64,000 nucleotides of DNA from Nocardia exalbida NBRC 100660 (GTDB lineage: Bacteria; Actinomycetota; Actinomycetes; Mycobacteriales; Mycobacteriaceae), in the NCBI RefSeq assembly GCF_000308575.1, contig NZ_BAFZ01000007.1, forward strand, positions 124,001 to 188,000, in the 5' to 3' direction. This document shows positions 45,449-54,315 of the stretch, piece by piece. The notes beneath the pieces are model-generated. The model saw only the letters and a program-made list of their open reading frames with translations. It made no database searches and was not told where the DNA came from. Within the stretch, counting starts at the first letter, position 1. The number at the start of each line of letters is the position of its first letter. The position numbers and the translations under genes were made by a program.

Positions 45449-46739
45449 TCGGGTTGTCTCCGATGACCGGAGGGACGGACTTCGGCAAGGAGTCCAGACC
45501 GGTGAGTTCCGCACCGTTGTGCTGGTTGATCAGGTAGTCCTTGACGCCGGAGGTCTCCCGCTCGTCGTCCTTGCCGCGCGCTCCCATTCCGGGGGCCATG
45601 CCGGTCGTGCCAGCCGCGCCGGATCGAGCCGCCTGGCTGCCGGTTGCCGTGGCGGCCGGAAGGGCGTTCGGCTGCTGTGGACCGACGGGAACGTTGCGGC
45701 CCGGTGCCGGAGTGGCGGTCGAATTCGGCGTACCGGGACTGCTCGGGCTGCCGGATCGCCGGGGAGCGCTCGGGCTCGTGGTACCGGGTCGACCCGGTGT
45801 GGCGGTAGTGATGTTCGGGCTCGGTGTGGTGGTGCTGCTCGGCGTCGTCGACGGAGCGGTCGAGGTGGTCGGTTGCACGCTGGCCGGCTGGTCCACCCCC
45901 GCCGGGGTGACCGACTGGGGCGTGGTGGCTGCGGGGTCGGTCCGGGGTGATTCCTGCGGGTCACTGTCGGACGGTTCGGTGGATTCCGATTCCGCGCCTG
46001 TGGGAACGGCCGAGTCGGAAGTCTCTTGTGGCGCGGCGGAATTCGAGGTACCCGGTGACGACGGACCTGGCTGCCCGCTATCCGCCACGATCTGCGGAGC
46101 GGTCGGCAGGACAGGTACGCCGTGGTCGGTTTGAGTGGCGACCTGCCCGTACACCGTGCGAAGGATCCGCCGCGCTTCCTGCGTGGCCTCCTCCTCGGTG
46201 TAATCACCCGCCTTCATGACGCCGTCCTGCGGCAACGTCTTACCCATCAGGTCCGGGCGTTCGGTGGCCTGCGGCATCAACGCCTGCGTCTGCTCGAGAC
46301 CGGTATGCATCTCCGACAGCTTGAAACTCACCAGACAAGCGGCATCGGCCAGGTTCCCCGACTGATTGCGGTAGTTCGTGACCGCCTCGGCCGCCGCCTT
46401 GCCGGATTGCCCCGTCCACCCCGGATTCGTGCCGTCACCGGTCACGGTGCGGCCGAACTGCTCGTTGAACGCCTGAATCGCACCCGTCAGGTTCATCCCG
46501 ATGTTCAGCCACGCCTCGGACGCCTCCCGCACCGTCCCCGGCCGCATCGCGTTCACGGCGTCGACCATCTGCGCCAACGTCATACTGTCGTAGTTGTCCG
46601 GCCCGGGAATCCGCGGCGGCTCGTATTCCCCCTGAAACGACGTGCCCAACCGACCGGTGAAGTCGTAGATCGTCTCGCGCTCCCGATTCCACTGCGCCTG
46701 CGCGGCGATGATCCGGTTCCGGTACTCGTCATAGGTCAT
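45441..46739 (-). CDS. PPE/WXG-like secreted protein with Pro-Ser-Thr-rich tail
   Basis: A 432-residue protein. The first 190 residues are helical and contain SEAWLNIGMNLTGAIQAFNEQ and NPGWTGQSGKAAAEAV, a Trp-x-Gly pattern like PPE/WXG100 ESX substrates. A low-complexity Pro/Ser/Thr region (residues 205-385) and a short conserved-looking end (KDYLINQHNGAELTGLDSLP) follow. It overlaps the upstream small gene by 4 bp and espG by 8 bp. It is most likely the EspG client; assignment is by pattern and context only. Confidence 0.7.
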   Translation of the reverse strand: MTYDEYRNRIIAAQAQWNRERETIYDFTGRLGTSFQGEYEPPRIPGPDNYDSMTLAQMVDAVNAMRPGTVREASEAWLNIGMNLTGAIQAFNEQFGRTVTGDGTNPGWTGQSGKAAAEAVTNYRNQSGNLADAACLVSFKLSEMHTGLEQTQALMPQATERPDLMGKTLPQDGVMKAGDYTEEEATQEARRILRTVYGQVATQTDHGVPVLPTAPQIVADSGQPGPSSPGTSNSAAPQETSDSAVPTGAESESTEPSDSDPQESPRTDPAATTPQSVTPAGVDQPASVQPTTSTAPSTTPSSTTTPSPNITTATPGRPGTTSPSAPRRSGSPSSPGTPNSTATPAPGRNVPVGPQQPNALPAATATGSQAARSGAAGTTGMAPGMGARGKDDERETSGVKDYLINQHNGAELTGLDSLPKSVPPVIGDNPNG

Positions 46740-47116
46740 GGTTGGGCATCCAGACCGGTGAGCTGGTCGGCCCTGGACTGATCCAGCTCCACGAAGTTAG
46801 CAATAGCCTTGGCCACAACCTCTTTCGCGATCTTCACCGCGTCGATGTGCTGCATGAGGACGGCGTCCAGGGATTGCTCGGAACCAGCAGCCTTACCGGT
46901 GAACTTCTCCTGTAGAGCCTGTCCTGAGGGAAAGGGACCGAACCCGTCGATGATCTTGACCCGGTCCGCCATTTGCAAGATAGCGTCCAGCCGGTCCAAG
47001 TAGTCGTCGCAGATCTTGTCCAGTCCCTTGCCGATCTCGGGATGCAGCGATACCTCACCGGAGTTCGCCAGTTCGAGAACCCTCCGCCAGTCCATTGGGT
47101 CGACGCCGACAGACAC
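46736..47116 (-). CDS. Small helical protein of the espG operon
   Basis: A 126-residue, all-helical, acidic protein starting at GTG with an AGGAGG ribosome site. The repeated Asp/Leu helices (LDKICDDYLDRLDAILQMAD) and size are like WXG100 or ESX-accessory proteins, but no Trp-x-Gly is seen. It overlaps the next gene by 4 bp. It may form a heterodimer with the 432-residue protein, in the manner of PE/PPE pairs. This is inference. Confidence 0.65.
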   Translation of the reverse strand: MSVGVDPMDWRRVLELANSGEVSLHPEIGKGLDKICDDYLDRLDAILQMADRVKIIDGFGPFPSGQALQEKFTGKAAGSEQSLDAVLMQHIDAVKIAKEVVAKAIANFVELDQSRADQLTGLDAQP

Positions 47117-47125
47117 GTCCCCTCC

Positions 47126-47704
47126 TTAGTTCCTCGGCAGATACTGCGCCAGCTCGGAGGCATGGCGACGGACCTCTATGCACGGATCGCCTTGCTTGCC
47201 AATGGAGTAGCGGGTGACAACCCGGAACAACACGGTGCCTTGTGCCACCTTGACCGCGATGCTGCACTTGAGCTGCTTGCTGTCGCCTACATCGAGGAAC
47301 TCGACGGCATTACGGGTTCCCACCGACTGTGGTGTGAAGGATTCGAAATCACGACGTTTTTGGACGTCCTGCAGAGTGGGCGTGCCTGAGAAGACCGTCA
47401 AGTCGTACCAACGAGAGTTGGCTCGCCACCCGCATACCTTCCATCCAGTGAAGTCAACGCCGGCCGCGTCCTTGTTCTTGCTGGCAGGATCCAGCCCAGT
47501 AGCCGATATCGCTGAATCCGATAGGTTACACGGGTTCCAAAGTGCGGCATCGGGATCGGTTGACCTCGTAGGGGCGGAGGTCGACGTGGCCGCCACCGAT
47601 GTGGAAGGCGGAGTGTCGCCGGTGCTGTCCTCACATCCAGCCAGCACCACCACCGCACCCATCGCGAGTGCGGCGCCACGCAGCAACTTCCCCCAGCTCG
47701 TCAT
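47126..47704 (-). CDS. DUF3558 lipoprotein
   Basis: A 192-residue lipoprotein. The signal sequence ends in the lipobox VVLAGCED (Cys about residue 23), and the DUF3558 domain follows: LWNPCNLSDSAISATGLDPAS, GWKVCGWRANSRWYDLTVFSG. It ends with CIEVRRHASELAQYLP. DUF3558 lipoproteins are frequent beside EspG/ESX genes in Nocardia. The gene lies 9 bp upstream of the small helical protein gene, so it heads the four-gene operon ending in espG. Confidence 0.88.
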   Translation of the reverse strand: MTSWGKLLRGAALAMGAVVVLAGCEDSTGDTPPSTSVAATSTSAPTRSTDPDAALWNPCNLSDSAISATGLDPASKNKDAAGVDFTGWKVCGWRANSRWYDLTVFSGTPTLQDVQKRRDFESFTPQSVGTRNAVEFLDVGDSKQLKCSIAVKVAQGTVLFRVVTRYSIGKQGDPCIEVRRHASELAQYLPRN

Positions 47705-48070
47705 CGGTTCCTCACCGCCGGTGCCGTAACGCATCGACGGGGGCCGGACCGGCTTATCCGCCCCCTGCAAGCTGGGATCGACGCTACTGGCCGGTCCCCA
47801 CGGGTGCAACCAGGTCGGTGCTGATTCACGCCATCGCAGTTGTGAAGTTGTGCAATACACGTCACCAGCCACGATCGGGTGCAAGGGTGAGCGCCTCACG
47901 CCCTCAGTGCTGTCTACGGCTCGGCCGGGAAACTGGCCTTCTTCGGCGCGGGCATCGCAGCAGGCGGCGTCAGCTCTAACCTGCGCGACAGGCGAGCTCC
48001 CCTATACGAACTCCACGTGAGTTCGGTGGTTGGGTCCAGCCTTCGCCGACCCGCTGGGAGCCGTACCGCG
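47705..48070. other. 366-bp region without a clear gene
   Basis: The region holds the promoter of the DUF3558 operon at its left end. The plus strand near 47909-47995 reads AVYGSAGKLAFFGAGIAAGG, which looks like a transmembrane protein piece, but it has no start or ribosome site. It may be a gene remnant. Confidence 0.4.
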
Positions 48071-48499
48071 CTACGGCCCGCCCGGCAGGCGGCGTTGTCC
48101 CGTCCCCACTTCGTCCTTCAAGTCTTCGTAGCCGACCGCCAGTTCCGCCAGACGTTCCCATGCGTCGCCGAGGACCCGATTCGAGCTGCTTGCCAACGCC
48201 GCGTAGGCGAGTGCGGTGTACTCGGCGAGGCGGTCTACCACCGAGCCGACCGTCTCGGTGTGGACGCGGGCCGCGCCGAGAGATGGTCGTAGCTGGGCGG
48301 TGACCCAGCGGTCGATGTCGCGGACCAGGCGGGCGCGGCATTGATCGATCGACTCGGCTTGCGCCAGTCCTGCGGAGAGGCGGCTTTCGTGAAGGGCGGT
48401 GAGGTCTCGAGCTGCGGTCAAGAGGGGATGGTCGTCTCGAGCGTCGCCGCGACAGGCGGCCAACAGGCGGTGTTTGGGGGGTAAAGGTTCCGGTGTCAT
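48071..48499 (-). CDS. DUF4254 protein
   Basis: A 142-residue, wholly helical protein of the DUF4254 type. Key segments are HPLLTAARDLTALHESRLS, DQCRARLVRDIDRWVTAQL, HTETVGSVVDRLAEYTALAYAAL and RLAELAVGYEDLKDEV. Family function is unknown; it is common in Nocardia beside ESX-related and HTH genes. The ATG at 48499 is chosen over an upstream in-frame ATG. A second leftward gene ends 60 bp upstream. Confidence 0.8.
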   Translation of the reverse strand: MTPEPLPPKHRLLAACRGDARDDHPLLTAARDLTALHESRLSAGLAQAESIDQCRARLVRDIDRWVTAQLRPSLGAARVHTETVGSVVDRLAEYTALAYAALASSSNRVLGDAWERLAELAVGYEDLKDEVGTGQRRLPGGP

Positions 48500-48559
48500 C
48501 GCGCGCCGCCGGGGGAGGTCGGTCCATCTGCGGATGGGCAATGCGGCGAAGCGGGAAGG

Positions 48560-49081
48560 TCACGCGCTCAGACCCTTTCCGGATTCGCCGTTCGCCACCG
48601 TGTGCCGGTTTCGCGGGTGTCGAGTGGACGCTCCGAGTGCCAGGTGCCGGATCGCCGCCAAGACCAACTGGCCGGACGGGCGGTACGCCGAGCGCGGAGG
48701 TTCGATCCAATGGCGGAACAAGGCACATCGGTCGGTGGGGGAAGGGAGCGCGATCTCACCGCCCGCGCGCACTATGGAGACGTCGAGGCGGAACATTTCC
48801 GCGAACAGGCTGTCGTCGTTCGGCAGATCGGGACGCACCAAGTAGCTCCACCGTTGTGAACGCGGGTGGGACATGATCGGGCCGATACCGTGCCCACGGC
48901 GCTGTAGGTCGATCTTCACGAGTTGCCCCAGGTGGGCGGGCATCATCAGCGCCCAGACGATTCCGGCCCGAATCACGATGCGGCCCAACTCGGGTGGGTC
49001 GACGATCGCGGGCAGGCCGCACACCTGCCGGTAATACCGGCAGCGGGACACAGGCGTGTCCCCGAACTCCGATTGGTTCAT
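48560..49081 (-). CDS. Hypothetical protein (173 aa)
   Basis: A 173-residue protein. The N terminus CRYYRQVCGLPAIVDPPELGRIVIRAGIVWALMMPAHLG resembles proteins that accompany DUF4254 genes in Nocardia, with a Cys pair and a hydrophobic helix; the middle (HPRSQRWSYLVRPDLPNDDSLFAEMF) suggests a small alpha/beta domain. No named family was recognised. It is divergent from the HTH regulator at 49337 and probably co-transcribed with the DUF4254 gene. Confidence 0.62.
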   Translation of the reverse strand: MNQSEFGDTPVSRCRYYRQVCGLPAIVDPPELGRIVIRAGIVWALMMPAHLGQLVKIDLQRRGHGIGPIMSHPRSQRWSYLVRPDLPNDDSLFAEMFRLDVSIVRAGGEIALPSPTDRCALFRHWIEPPRSAYRPSGQLVLAAIRHLALGASTRHPRNRHTVANGESGKGLSA

Positions 49082-49336
49082 TTCCAGACCTCTGCGCGAG
49101 TCGGTGAGCTAGGGTGCGCCCAGCCCTGGAAGTCGGCAGAACCCAGGGGCGGGGGCGTGGTGGGAGATCGGGGTGGCCCCCTACTGGGCGCGAAGTCAGC
49201 AAAACACCTTTGACCTGCGCGGAGTTCGAAGTCTGGGTTTCCCAGCCGAACTCGGCCGAAGGTCCAGAGCAAATCCCGTGCCGGGTCGTAGTCGTCACCC
49301 GGTACGGGTCGAATTCGCACTAGAAGAGGGGATCCC

Positions 49337-50224
49337 ATGGACGAGCACGACACCGGCTCGACCCTGCCGAGGCGTCAGCTCGGGTACTACCTGCGTGACG
49401 CACGGACAGCGCTGAATCTGTCGTTGGAAAGGCTCGCCGAGCTGGCGGACTTGAGTTCGTCGGTGCTGCAACGATTGGAAAAGGGGGCAGCGACTCGATT
49501 GAGGGTGCGTGATGTCGAAGCGCTCTGCGATGTGCTGGGGATGACTCAGGACATGACGGCAGCCATGGTCGGACTACATCAGCAAGGCGCCGCGAAGAGT
49601 TGGTGGCACGAGTACGGAACGGTGATACCTGCAGATTTCGACGTGTATGTCGGATTGGAGACGGCGGCACGGAAGCTGTCGGTGTACCAGCCCTCGTTGG
49701 TGCACGGCCTACTTCAAACTCCCGACTACGCCCGCACCCTCATCCGAGCGGCCAACCCCACGGAAGACAGCCGCGACCATGAGCGACGTGTCGAACTTCG
49801 GATGAAACGCCAAGCGATGGTCACCAGAAGGCATCGGCCGATCGTGCTCGACATGGTGTTTCACGAGTCGGTCCTGCGCAGCACCGTAGGCGGAGCGGAT
49901 GTGATGTCACCGCAACTTCGATACTTGGCTGAGGTCGGGAAGCTGCCCAACGTGACGATCCGTATTCTGCCTTGCTCGGCTGGCGCACCGGTCGGCGATC
50001 CCGTGGGTCAGTTCGCGATTCTGGAGTTCGACGAGGATGCCAGGGGCGCCGGTGTGTTTCCTCCGGTTGTCTACCTCGAAACCTTCACCGGCTGTATGTA
50101 TCTGGAGAAATCAAATGACCTGCAGCGCTACGATCGAGTGCATGACAGTCTCCGGCGGGCAGCGCTGGACGAGACGGACAGCAGGAGCCTGCTCCGGCTG
50201 ATAGCGAAGGAGATTTCAGCATGA
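49337..50224 (+). CDS. HTH regulator with DUF5753
   Basis: A 295-residue regulator. The Cro/C1-type HTH lies at residues 13-70 (LERLAELADLSSSVLQRLEKG). DUF5753 fills residues 90-285, with ARKLSVYQPSLVHGLLQTPDYAR, LRYLAEVGKLPNVTIRILP and YLETFTGCMYLEKSNDLQRYD. Such proteins are always followed by DUF397 genes in actinobacteria and act in development or antibiotic control (BldB/WhiJ-type systems). The next gene, a DUF397 protein, overlaps by ATGA. Confidence 0.93.
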   Translation: MDEHDTGSTLPRRQLGYYLRDARTALNLSLERLAELADLSSSVLQRLEKGAATRLRVRDVEALCDVLGMTQDMTAAMVGLHQQGAAKSWWHEYGTVIPADFDVYVGLETAARKLSVYQPSLVHGLLQTPDYARTLIRAANPTEDSRDHERRVELRMKRQAMVTRRHRPIVLDMVFHESVLRSTVGGADVMSPQLRYLAEVGKLPNVTIRILPCSAGAPVGDPVGQFAILEFDEDARGAGVFPPVVYLETFTGCMYLEKSNDLQRYDRVHDSLRRAALDETDSRSLLRLIAKEISA

Positions 50225-50427
50225 CTGTCGACCTATCAGCGGCCAACTGGTTCAAGAGCAGCTACAGCGGCACCCATTCCGACTGTGTCGAAGTCGCCTT
50301 CATCGGCAGCGGTACTGTCGGCGTTCGGGATTCCAAGAACCAAGCCGGTCCAGCGCTCAGGTTCGGTCGCGGCGCGTGGGACGCGTTTACCGCGAGCTTG
50401 GTCGCCGGTGACTTTCGGTGGCAATAG
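50221..50427 (+). CDS. DUF397 protein
   Basis: A 68-residue DUF397 protein. NWFKSSYSGTHSDCVEVAF, VGVRDSKNQAGPALRFGRGAWDAF and VAGDFRWQ give all the family landmarks. By precedent it works with the DUF5753 regulator upstream, whose stop it overlaps by 4 bp, perhaps as an antitoxin-like or anti-regulator partner. Confidence 0.92.
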   Translation: MTVDLSAANWFKSSYSGTHSDCVEVAFIGSGTVGVRDSKNQAGPALRFGRGAWDAFTASLVAGDFRWQ

Positions 50428-50446
50428 TCGTCGGTAGGCAAGCTCA

Positions 50447-50647
50447 ATGAGGGGGATTCAGCGGTCCAAGAGCAGGCACAGTGGGACCCAAGCTGATTGT
50501 GTCGAGGTCGCTTTCCTCTCGCGCGGTGACGTCGGTGTGCGGGATTCCAAGAACCCCGGCGGCTTCACGCTCGTCTTCACGCCGAGCGAGGGGGACGCCT
50601 CTACGGCAGCAGTACATTCTGGGGAGTTCGCTCCCGAGCTTGCCTGA
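50447..50647 (+). CDS. Second DUF397 protein, divergent N terminus
   Basis: A 66-residue DUF397 protein 19 bp after the first. ADCVEVAF, VGVRDSKNPGGFTLVFTPSE and GEFAP are conserved. The usual N-terminal Trp-x-Lys-Ser-Ser-Tyr motif is degraded to QRSKSRHSG, and FTPSE-GDAST lacks the typical Trp. It may be a duplicate in decay or a specialised paralogue. Confidence 0.75.
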   Translation: MRGIQRSKSRHSGTQADCVEVAFLSRGDVGVRDSKNPGGFTLVFTPSEGDASTAAVHSGEFAPELA

Positions 50648-50678
50648 ACGGATAGGGCCAGGGACGGATGCTGGTCGA

Positions 50679-50713
50679 TGATGCCCCGGATTCCAGACGG
50701 ATCCGGGGCATCA
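50679..50713 (+). terminator. Terminator after the DUF397 genes
   Basis: TGATGCCCCGGAT (50679-50691) and ATCCGGGGCATCA (50701-50713) form a perfect 13-bp stem with a 9-nt loop. It lies 32 bp after the second DUF397 stop and 110 bp beyond the convergent marR gene. Confidence 0.85.
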
Positions 50714-50823
50714 GCATTTCTGGGGCGCCACAGCTGTTCACGGCACAGCAGTGAACAGCTCATAACTGTGCCCGCGACGCAACCTCATGAGTGCCCGCCG
50801 TCTCGGGGATATGGCCCGGGGTT

Positions 50824-51306
50824 CTAGGCGTTTTTCTCCGGGCCCCGGTCCTTCAGCTCCGCGAGTGAATCCACGTACTGAAGCAGGAGGCGGGCCAGTT
50901 CCAGGCGGTCGTGCTCCGACCATTCGGCGGTGATGTAGTCGTAGGCGTCGCGCTGGTGTTTACGGAACCGGGCCATCAGGTCGCGGCCGGCGTCACTCAG
51001 TTCGAGGATCGTGCGGCGGCCATCTTGCTGTGAGGCGGCGCGTATGAGATAGCCGGCTTTGATGTTGTCGCTGACCATGCGGCTGGCCACGGACGGGTCG
51101 ACGCCGAGCATCTCGGCGATCATGCCAACGGTGATCTCGTTGCCCTGACTGTGCTCCAGTACCAGATTGAGCACCAGTGTGCGGTTCAGATCCTTAGCGG
51201 AGATGGGGTTTGCCACATCCAGCATCGAGGTCCGCCGCAGTTTTCCGAACGCCGGGCCCACCGCGTTGAGCAGGTCGTCGGCGGTGGGCCCATCCTTCGC
51301 AGTCAT
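50824..51306 (-). CDS. MarR family regulator
   Basis: A 160-residue winged-helix regulator. The HTH reads GMIAEMLGVDPSVASRMVSDNI and the wing RAASQQDGRRTILELSDAGRDLM. The ATG at 51306 is chosen. It is divergent from an NmrA-like oxidoreductase and an MFS gene across a 111-bp, AT-rich gap that contains TTGACA near 51348 and imperfect GCAAAT/ATTTGTGC repeats. These genes are its likely targets. Confidence 0.88.
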   Translation of the reverse strand: MTAKDGPTADDLLNAVGPAFGKLRRTSMLDVANPISAKDLNRTLVLNLVLEHSQGNEITVGMIAEMLGVDPSVASRMVSDNIKAGYLIRAASQQDGRRTILELSDAGRDLMARFRKHQRDAYDYITAEWSEHDRLELARLLLQYVDSLAELKDRGPEKNA

Positions 51307-51417
51307 GTGCACATGGTAACTCCATGCCCAAGTTTCAATGTGTGTTGACAAGCAAATGCGTGCATAGCAACATGTATTTGTGCAAGCGCACAGATCATTC
51401 CTCGAACCGGAGCACTC

Positions 51418-52260
51418 ATGACCTTCCTTGTCACCGGCGCCCGCGGCCGGATCGGCCAGGCGATCATCACCGCCCTGCATGCCGCCGACCTGCCTGTCCG
51501 CGCCGCCAGCGCCGACCCGGCCGCCCTCACCGTCCCCGCCGGAGTCGAAGTCGCCGAACTGCGCCTCGACGCCCCCCGCACCTTCTGCCCCGCGCTGGAG
51601 GGTGTCACCGGGGTCTTTCTCTATCCCGAACCCGCCGGCATCGACGCCTTCATCACCACCGCCCAGCGCGCCGGTGTCGAACACATCGTGCTGCTGTCGT
51701 CCTCGGCTGTCCTGTCCCCCGCCGCCGAAGACGACCCCCTCGCCTCCCACAACCTTGCCGTCGAAAGGGTCTTGGCTGCTTCGAATCTCACCGCCACCGT
51801 GCTGCGCCCCGATAGCTTCGCCACCAATGCCCTCGGCTGGGCCCATCTCATCAGCAACGGCATGTCCGTCGAGCACGCCTACCCGGATGCCGCCATGGCG
51901 GTCATCCACCCCACCGACATCGCCGATATCGCCGTCGCCGCCCTCACCGCGGACGAACTGCGCGGCCGAACCGTCACCCTGACCGGCCCGGAGCTGCTCA
52001 CCTTCCGCGAACAGCTCGCCATCGTCTGCGACGTCCTCGGACGCGACATCCCCATGGTTCCCATCACCCGCGCCGCGGCCGAGCAGCAGATGAGCCGGCA
52101 CATGCCGCCCACCTTCGTCGGCTCCCTGCTCGACTACTGGGCCACCGCCACCGAACGACCCGCCCCTGTCGCCGAGACCACCGAATCCCTGCTCGGCACG
52201 CCTGCTCGCGGCTTCGAGCAGTGGGTGCGCGAGAACGTCGGCGCTTTCTTCCCGGCTTGA
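51418..52260 (+). CDS. NmrA-like NAD(P)-binding oxidoreductase
   Basis: A 280-residue atypical SDR of the NmrA/SDR_a5 group. The Rossmann motif is FLVTGARGRIGQAIITALHA, and HIVLLSSSAVLSP, TVLRPDSFATNALGW and VIHPTDIADIAVAALT are typical. Members use NAD(P)H for quinone or xenobiotic reduction or act as redox sensors. The MFS gene follows after 50 bp. Control by the divergent MarR regulator is likely. Confidence 0.88.
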   Translation: MTFLVTGARGRIGQAIITALHAADLPVRAASADPAALTVPAGVEVAELRLDAPRTFCPALEGVTGVFLYPEPAGIDAFITTAQRAGVEHIVLLSSSAVLSPAAEDDPLASHNLAVERVLAASNLTATVLRPDSFATNALGWAHLISNGMSVEHAYPDAAMAVIHPTDIADIAVAALTADELRGRTVTLTGPELLTFREQLAIVCDVLGRDIPMVPITRAAAEQQMSRHMPPTFVGSLLDYWATATERPAPVAETTESLLGTPARGFEQWVRENVGAFFPA

Positions 52261-52310
52261 TCCAACCTCGTGCCTCCTATCCGAGGCTCGTGTCCTGAAA
52301 AGGCATTTCC

Positions 52311-53699
52311 ATGTCCACAGACCTGGCCCCCGACCTCCGCGCCGCGGCGCGCGCTCGCTGGGCCGTTCTCGCTGTCATCCTGTTCGCGTCCGTCCTCGAC
52401 CTGCTGGATGCCACCATCACCAATATCGCCGCACCCACTATCGCCGCCGATCTCGGTGGCGGGGCGGCTCTCGTGCAATGGCTCGGCGCCTCGTATTCCC
52501 TTGCCATGGGGGTGCTGCTGGTGGTCGGCGGGAGGCTCGGCGACAAGTTCGGGCGCCGCAGACTATTCCTCATCGGCATCATCGGCTTCACCTTCGCTTC
52601 CATCGCCTGCGGGCTTGCGGTCGGTCCCGCCTCCGTCGTCGTGTTTCGCGTTCTGCAAGGTGGTTTCGGCGCACTGCTCATTCCGCAGGGGTTCGGCATA
52701 CTCACCGCTGTCTTCCCCCGCGATGAACTGGCCAAGGCCTTCGGTGTCTTCGCACCCGCTCTCGGCCTGTCCGCCGTCGGCGGACCGCTTCTCGCCGGGT
52801 TTCTCATCGACGCAGACCTTTTCGGATTCGGTTGGCGGTCGATGTTCCTGATCAATATCGTGCTCGGCGGCCTGGCCGTCGCGCTGGCCGCCCGGCTGCT
52901 GCCCCGGGGCGACGGCGATCGCTCTGTCACCGTGGACGGACTCGGTTCTGTTCTGCTCGCAACCGCCATGTTCGGCGTGCTCTACGGGCTGATCGAGGGC
53001 TCAACACACGGATGGTCGGCCGCGCCGATCCTGTCATTCCTTACCGGACTCGTCTTCTTCGCGCTGTTCGGGCTACGCCAGCACAGTGCCGCAAGCCCCT
53101 TGATCGAGCCCTCGCTGCTGCACAACCGCGGGTTCACATCGGGCCTGTCGCTGGGCTTTCTCTATTTCGCCGCGACGTCAGGGTTGCTGCTCGTACTGTC
53201 GCTGTACCTACAGGAAGTGCTGCGCCGCAGCCCAACCCAGGCCTCACTCGGACTCGCGCCTGTCGCCGTCGGGATCATCGTCTCTTCCATCGCGGCACAT
53301 CAACTGATCGAACGGCTCGGTCGCACACTGGTCACCGTCGGGCTCCTGCTCACCCTGCTCGGCACGCTCACGCTACTGGCCCTCGTCGCGGCGATCGATC
53401 CCACACCACCGATGCTGATCGTGCCGGCATTCCTCACCGGCCTCGGTCTGGGAGCCTGCTTCGGCAGCATCTACCAGGTCACCCTCGGCGACATCGATCC
53501 GAGTGAATCCGGCAGCGCCAGCGGTTCACTGTCCGCTGTCCAGCAGTTGGCCAACAGCCTCGGCGCGGCCGCTGTCACCACCGTGTACTTCCACACCACC
53601 GGCACAGCCACCGCCCTGGCCGCGGTCGTCGCCATCACCGCGCTGTGCTGCGTCGTGGTCCCGTTGCTACCACGACATGCGCCACCGCAATCTCGCTGA
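52311..53699 (+). CDS. MFS drug exporter, DHA2 type (14 TM)
   Basis: A 462-residue major facilitator with about 14 hydrophobic segments. Motifs include LDLLDATITNIAAPTIAADL in TM1, GGRLGDKFGRRRLF in loop 2-3, and RVLQGGFGALLIPQGFG in TM4-5, the pattern of EmrB/QacA exporters. The start at 52311 follows AAAAGG. A strong hairpin lies 12 bp after its stop. With the MarR and NmrA genes it forms a probable xenobiotic-response unit. Confidence 0.91.
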   Translation: MSTDLAPDLRAAARARWAVLAVILFASVLDLLDATITNIAAPTIAADLGGGAALVQWLGASYSLAMGVLLVVGGRLGDKFGRRRLFLIGIIGFTFASIACGLAVGPASVVVFRVLQGGFGALLIPQGFGILTAVFPRDELAKAFGVFAPALGLSAVGGPLLAGFLIDADLFGFGWRSMFLINIVLGGLAVALAARLLPRGDGDRSVTVDGLGSVLLATAMFGVLYGLIEGSTHGWSAAPILSFLTGLVFFALFGLRQHSAASPLIEPSLLHNRGFTSGLSLGFLYFAATSGLLLVLSLYLQEVLRRSPTQASLGLAPVAVGIIVSSIAAHQLIERLGRTLVTVGLLLTLLGTLTLLALVAAIDPTPPMLIVPAFLTGLGLGACFGSIYQVTLGDIDPSESGSASGSLSAVQQLANSLGAAAVTTVYFHTTGTATALAAVVAITALCCVVVPLLPRHAPPQSR

Positions 53700-53710
53700 G
53701 ACCTTCTGTA

Positions 53711-53746
53711 CCCCGCGCCCGTCGTGCCAGCAGGACGGGCGCGGGG
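53711..53746 (+). terminator. Terminator after the MFS gene
   Basis: CCCCGCGCCCGTC (53711-53723) and GACGGGCGCGGGG (53734-53746) form a perfect 13-bp stem with a 10-nt loop, 12 bp after the MFS stop. Confidence 0.85.
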
Positions 53747-53967
53747 TGTGGGCCATCCGTGAGATTGTGGTCTATTGCCATTTATGCACGGTGACCAGGG
53801 AGGACGCCGTGTCAGCGCATGTGTCGGGTCGGTATCAGGCCGATGAGTGGGGATGCCGACCGGTCGGAGAACGCCCGAGTCGCCAGGGTCCGGCATTGAT
53901 CGCAAACGTGTCGTAACGTCGGACTGTTCAACGAGTAATGATCATCCTCTTCTGTAAAATCGCGGGG

Positions 53968-54315
53968 ATGGCGAACACCGTTGCGCTCGAATCGCTTTCC
54001 TTCGATTGTGATGCCCTGGACGCGATCGGCGGGAGCGGAGCGCTGATCGGGTACGCCCGCGTCTCGACTCAGGACCAGACTTCGGACCGGGAGACCCGCG
54101 CCCTGAAAGCCGCCGGACGCCTGGCCGCCGCACCGGCCCGCGGGCAACGCCTCGGCCTGCGTCCGGCGGTGCCCGACGAACAGGTCCGCCAAGCCCGCGC
54201 TCCGCTTACCGGGCCCGACGAGTCGGTGTCGTCGATCACACGACGTCTGGTTGTCTCCCGCATGAGGTGGTACGAGTACGTACGCGACCCGGGGCAGGGT
54301 TCGCCGATCCGGTGA
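53968..54315 (+). pseudogene. Internally deleted serine recombinase (resolvase) remnant
   Basis: The frame encodes a resolvase N terminus (LIGYARVSTQDQTSDRETRAL, with the nucleophilic Ser) that runs, after about 20 residues, straight into a resolvase C-terminal HTH (RPAVPDEQVRQARAPLTGPDESVSSITRRLVVSRMRWYEYV). The catalytic core between them, about 100 residues in intact resolvases, is absent. The HTH itself has substitutions at the recognition helix. The upstream ATG at 53938 is also in frame. It looks like the result of an in-frame internal deletion in a mobile-element recombinase. It cannot be catalytically active as it stands. Confidence 0.82.
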
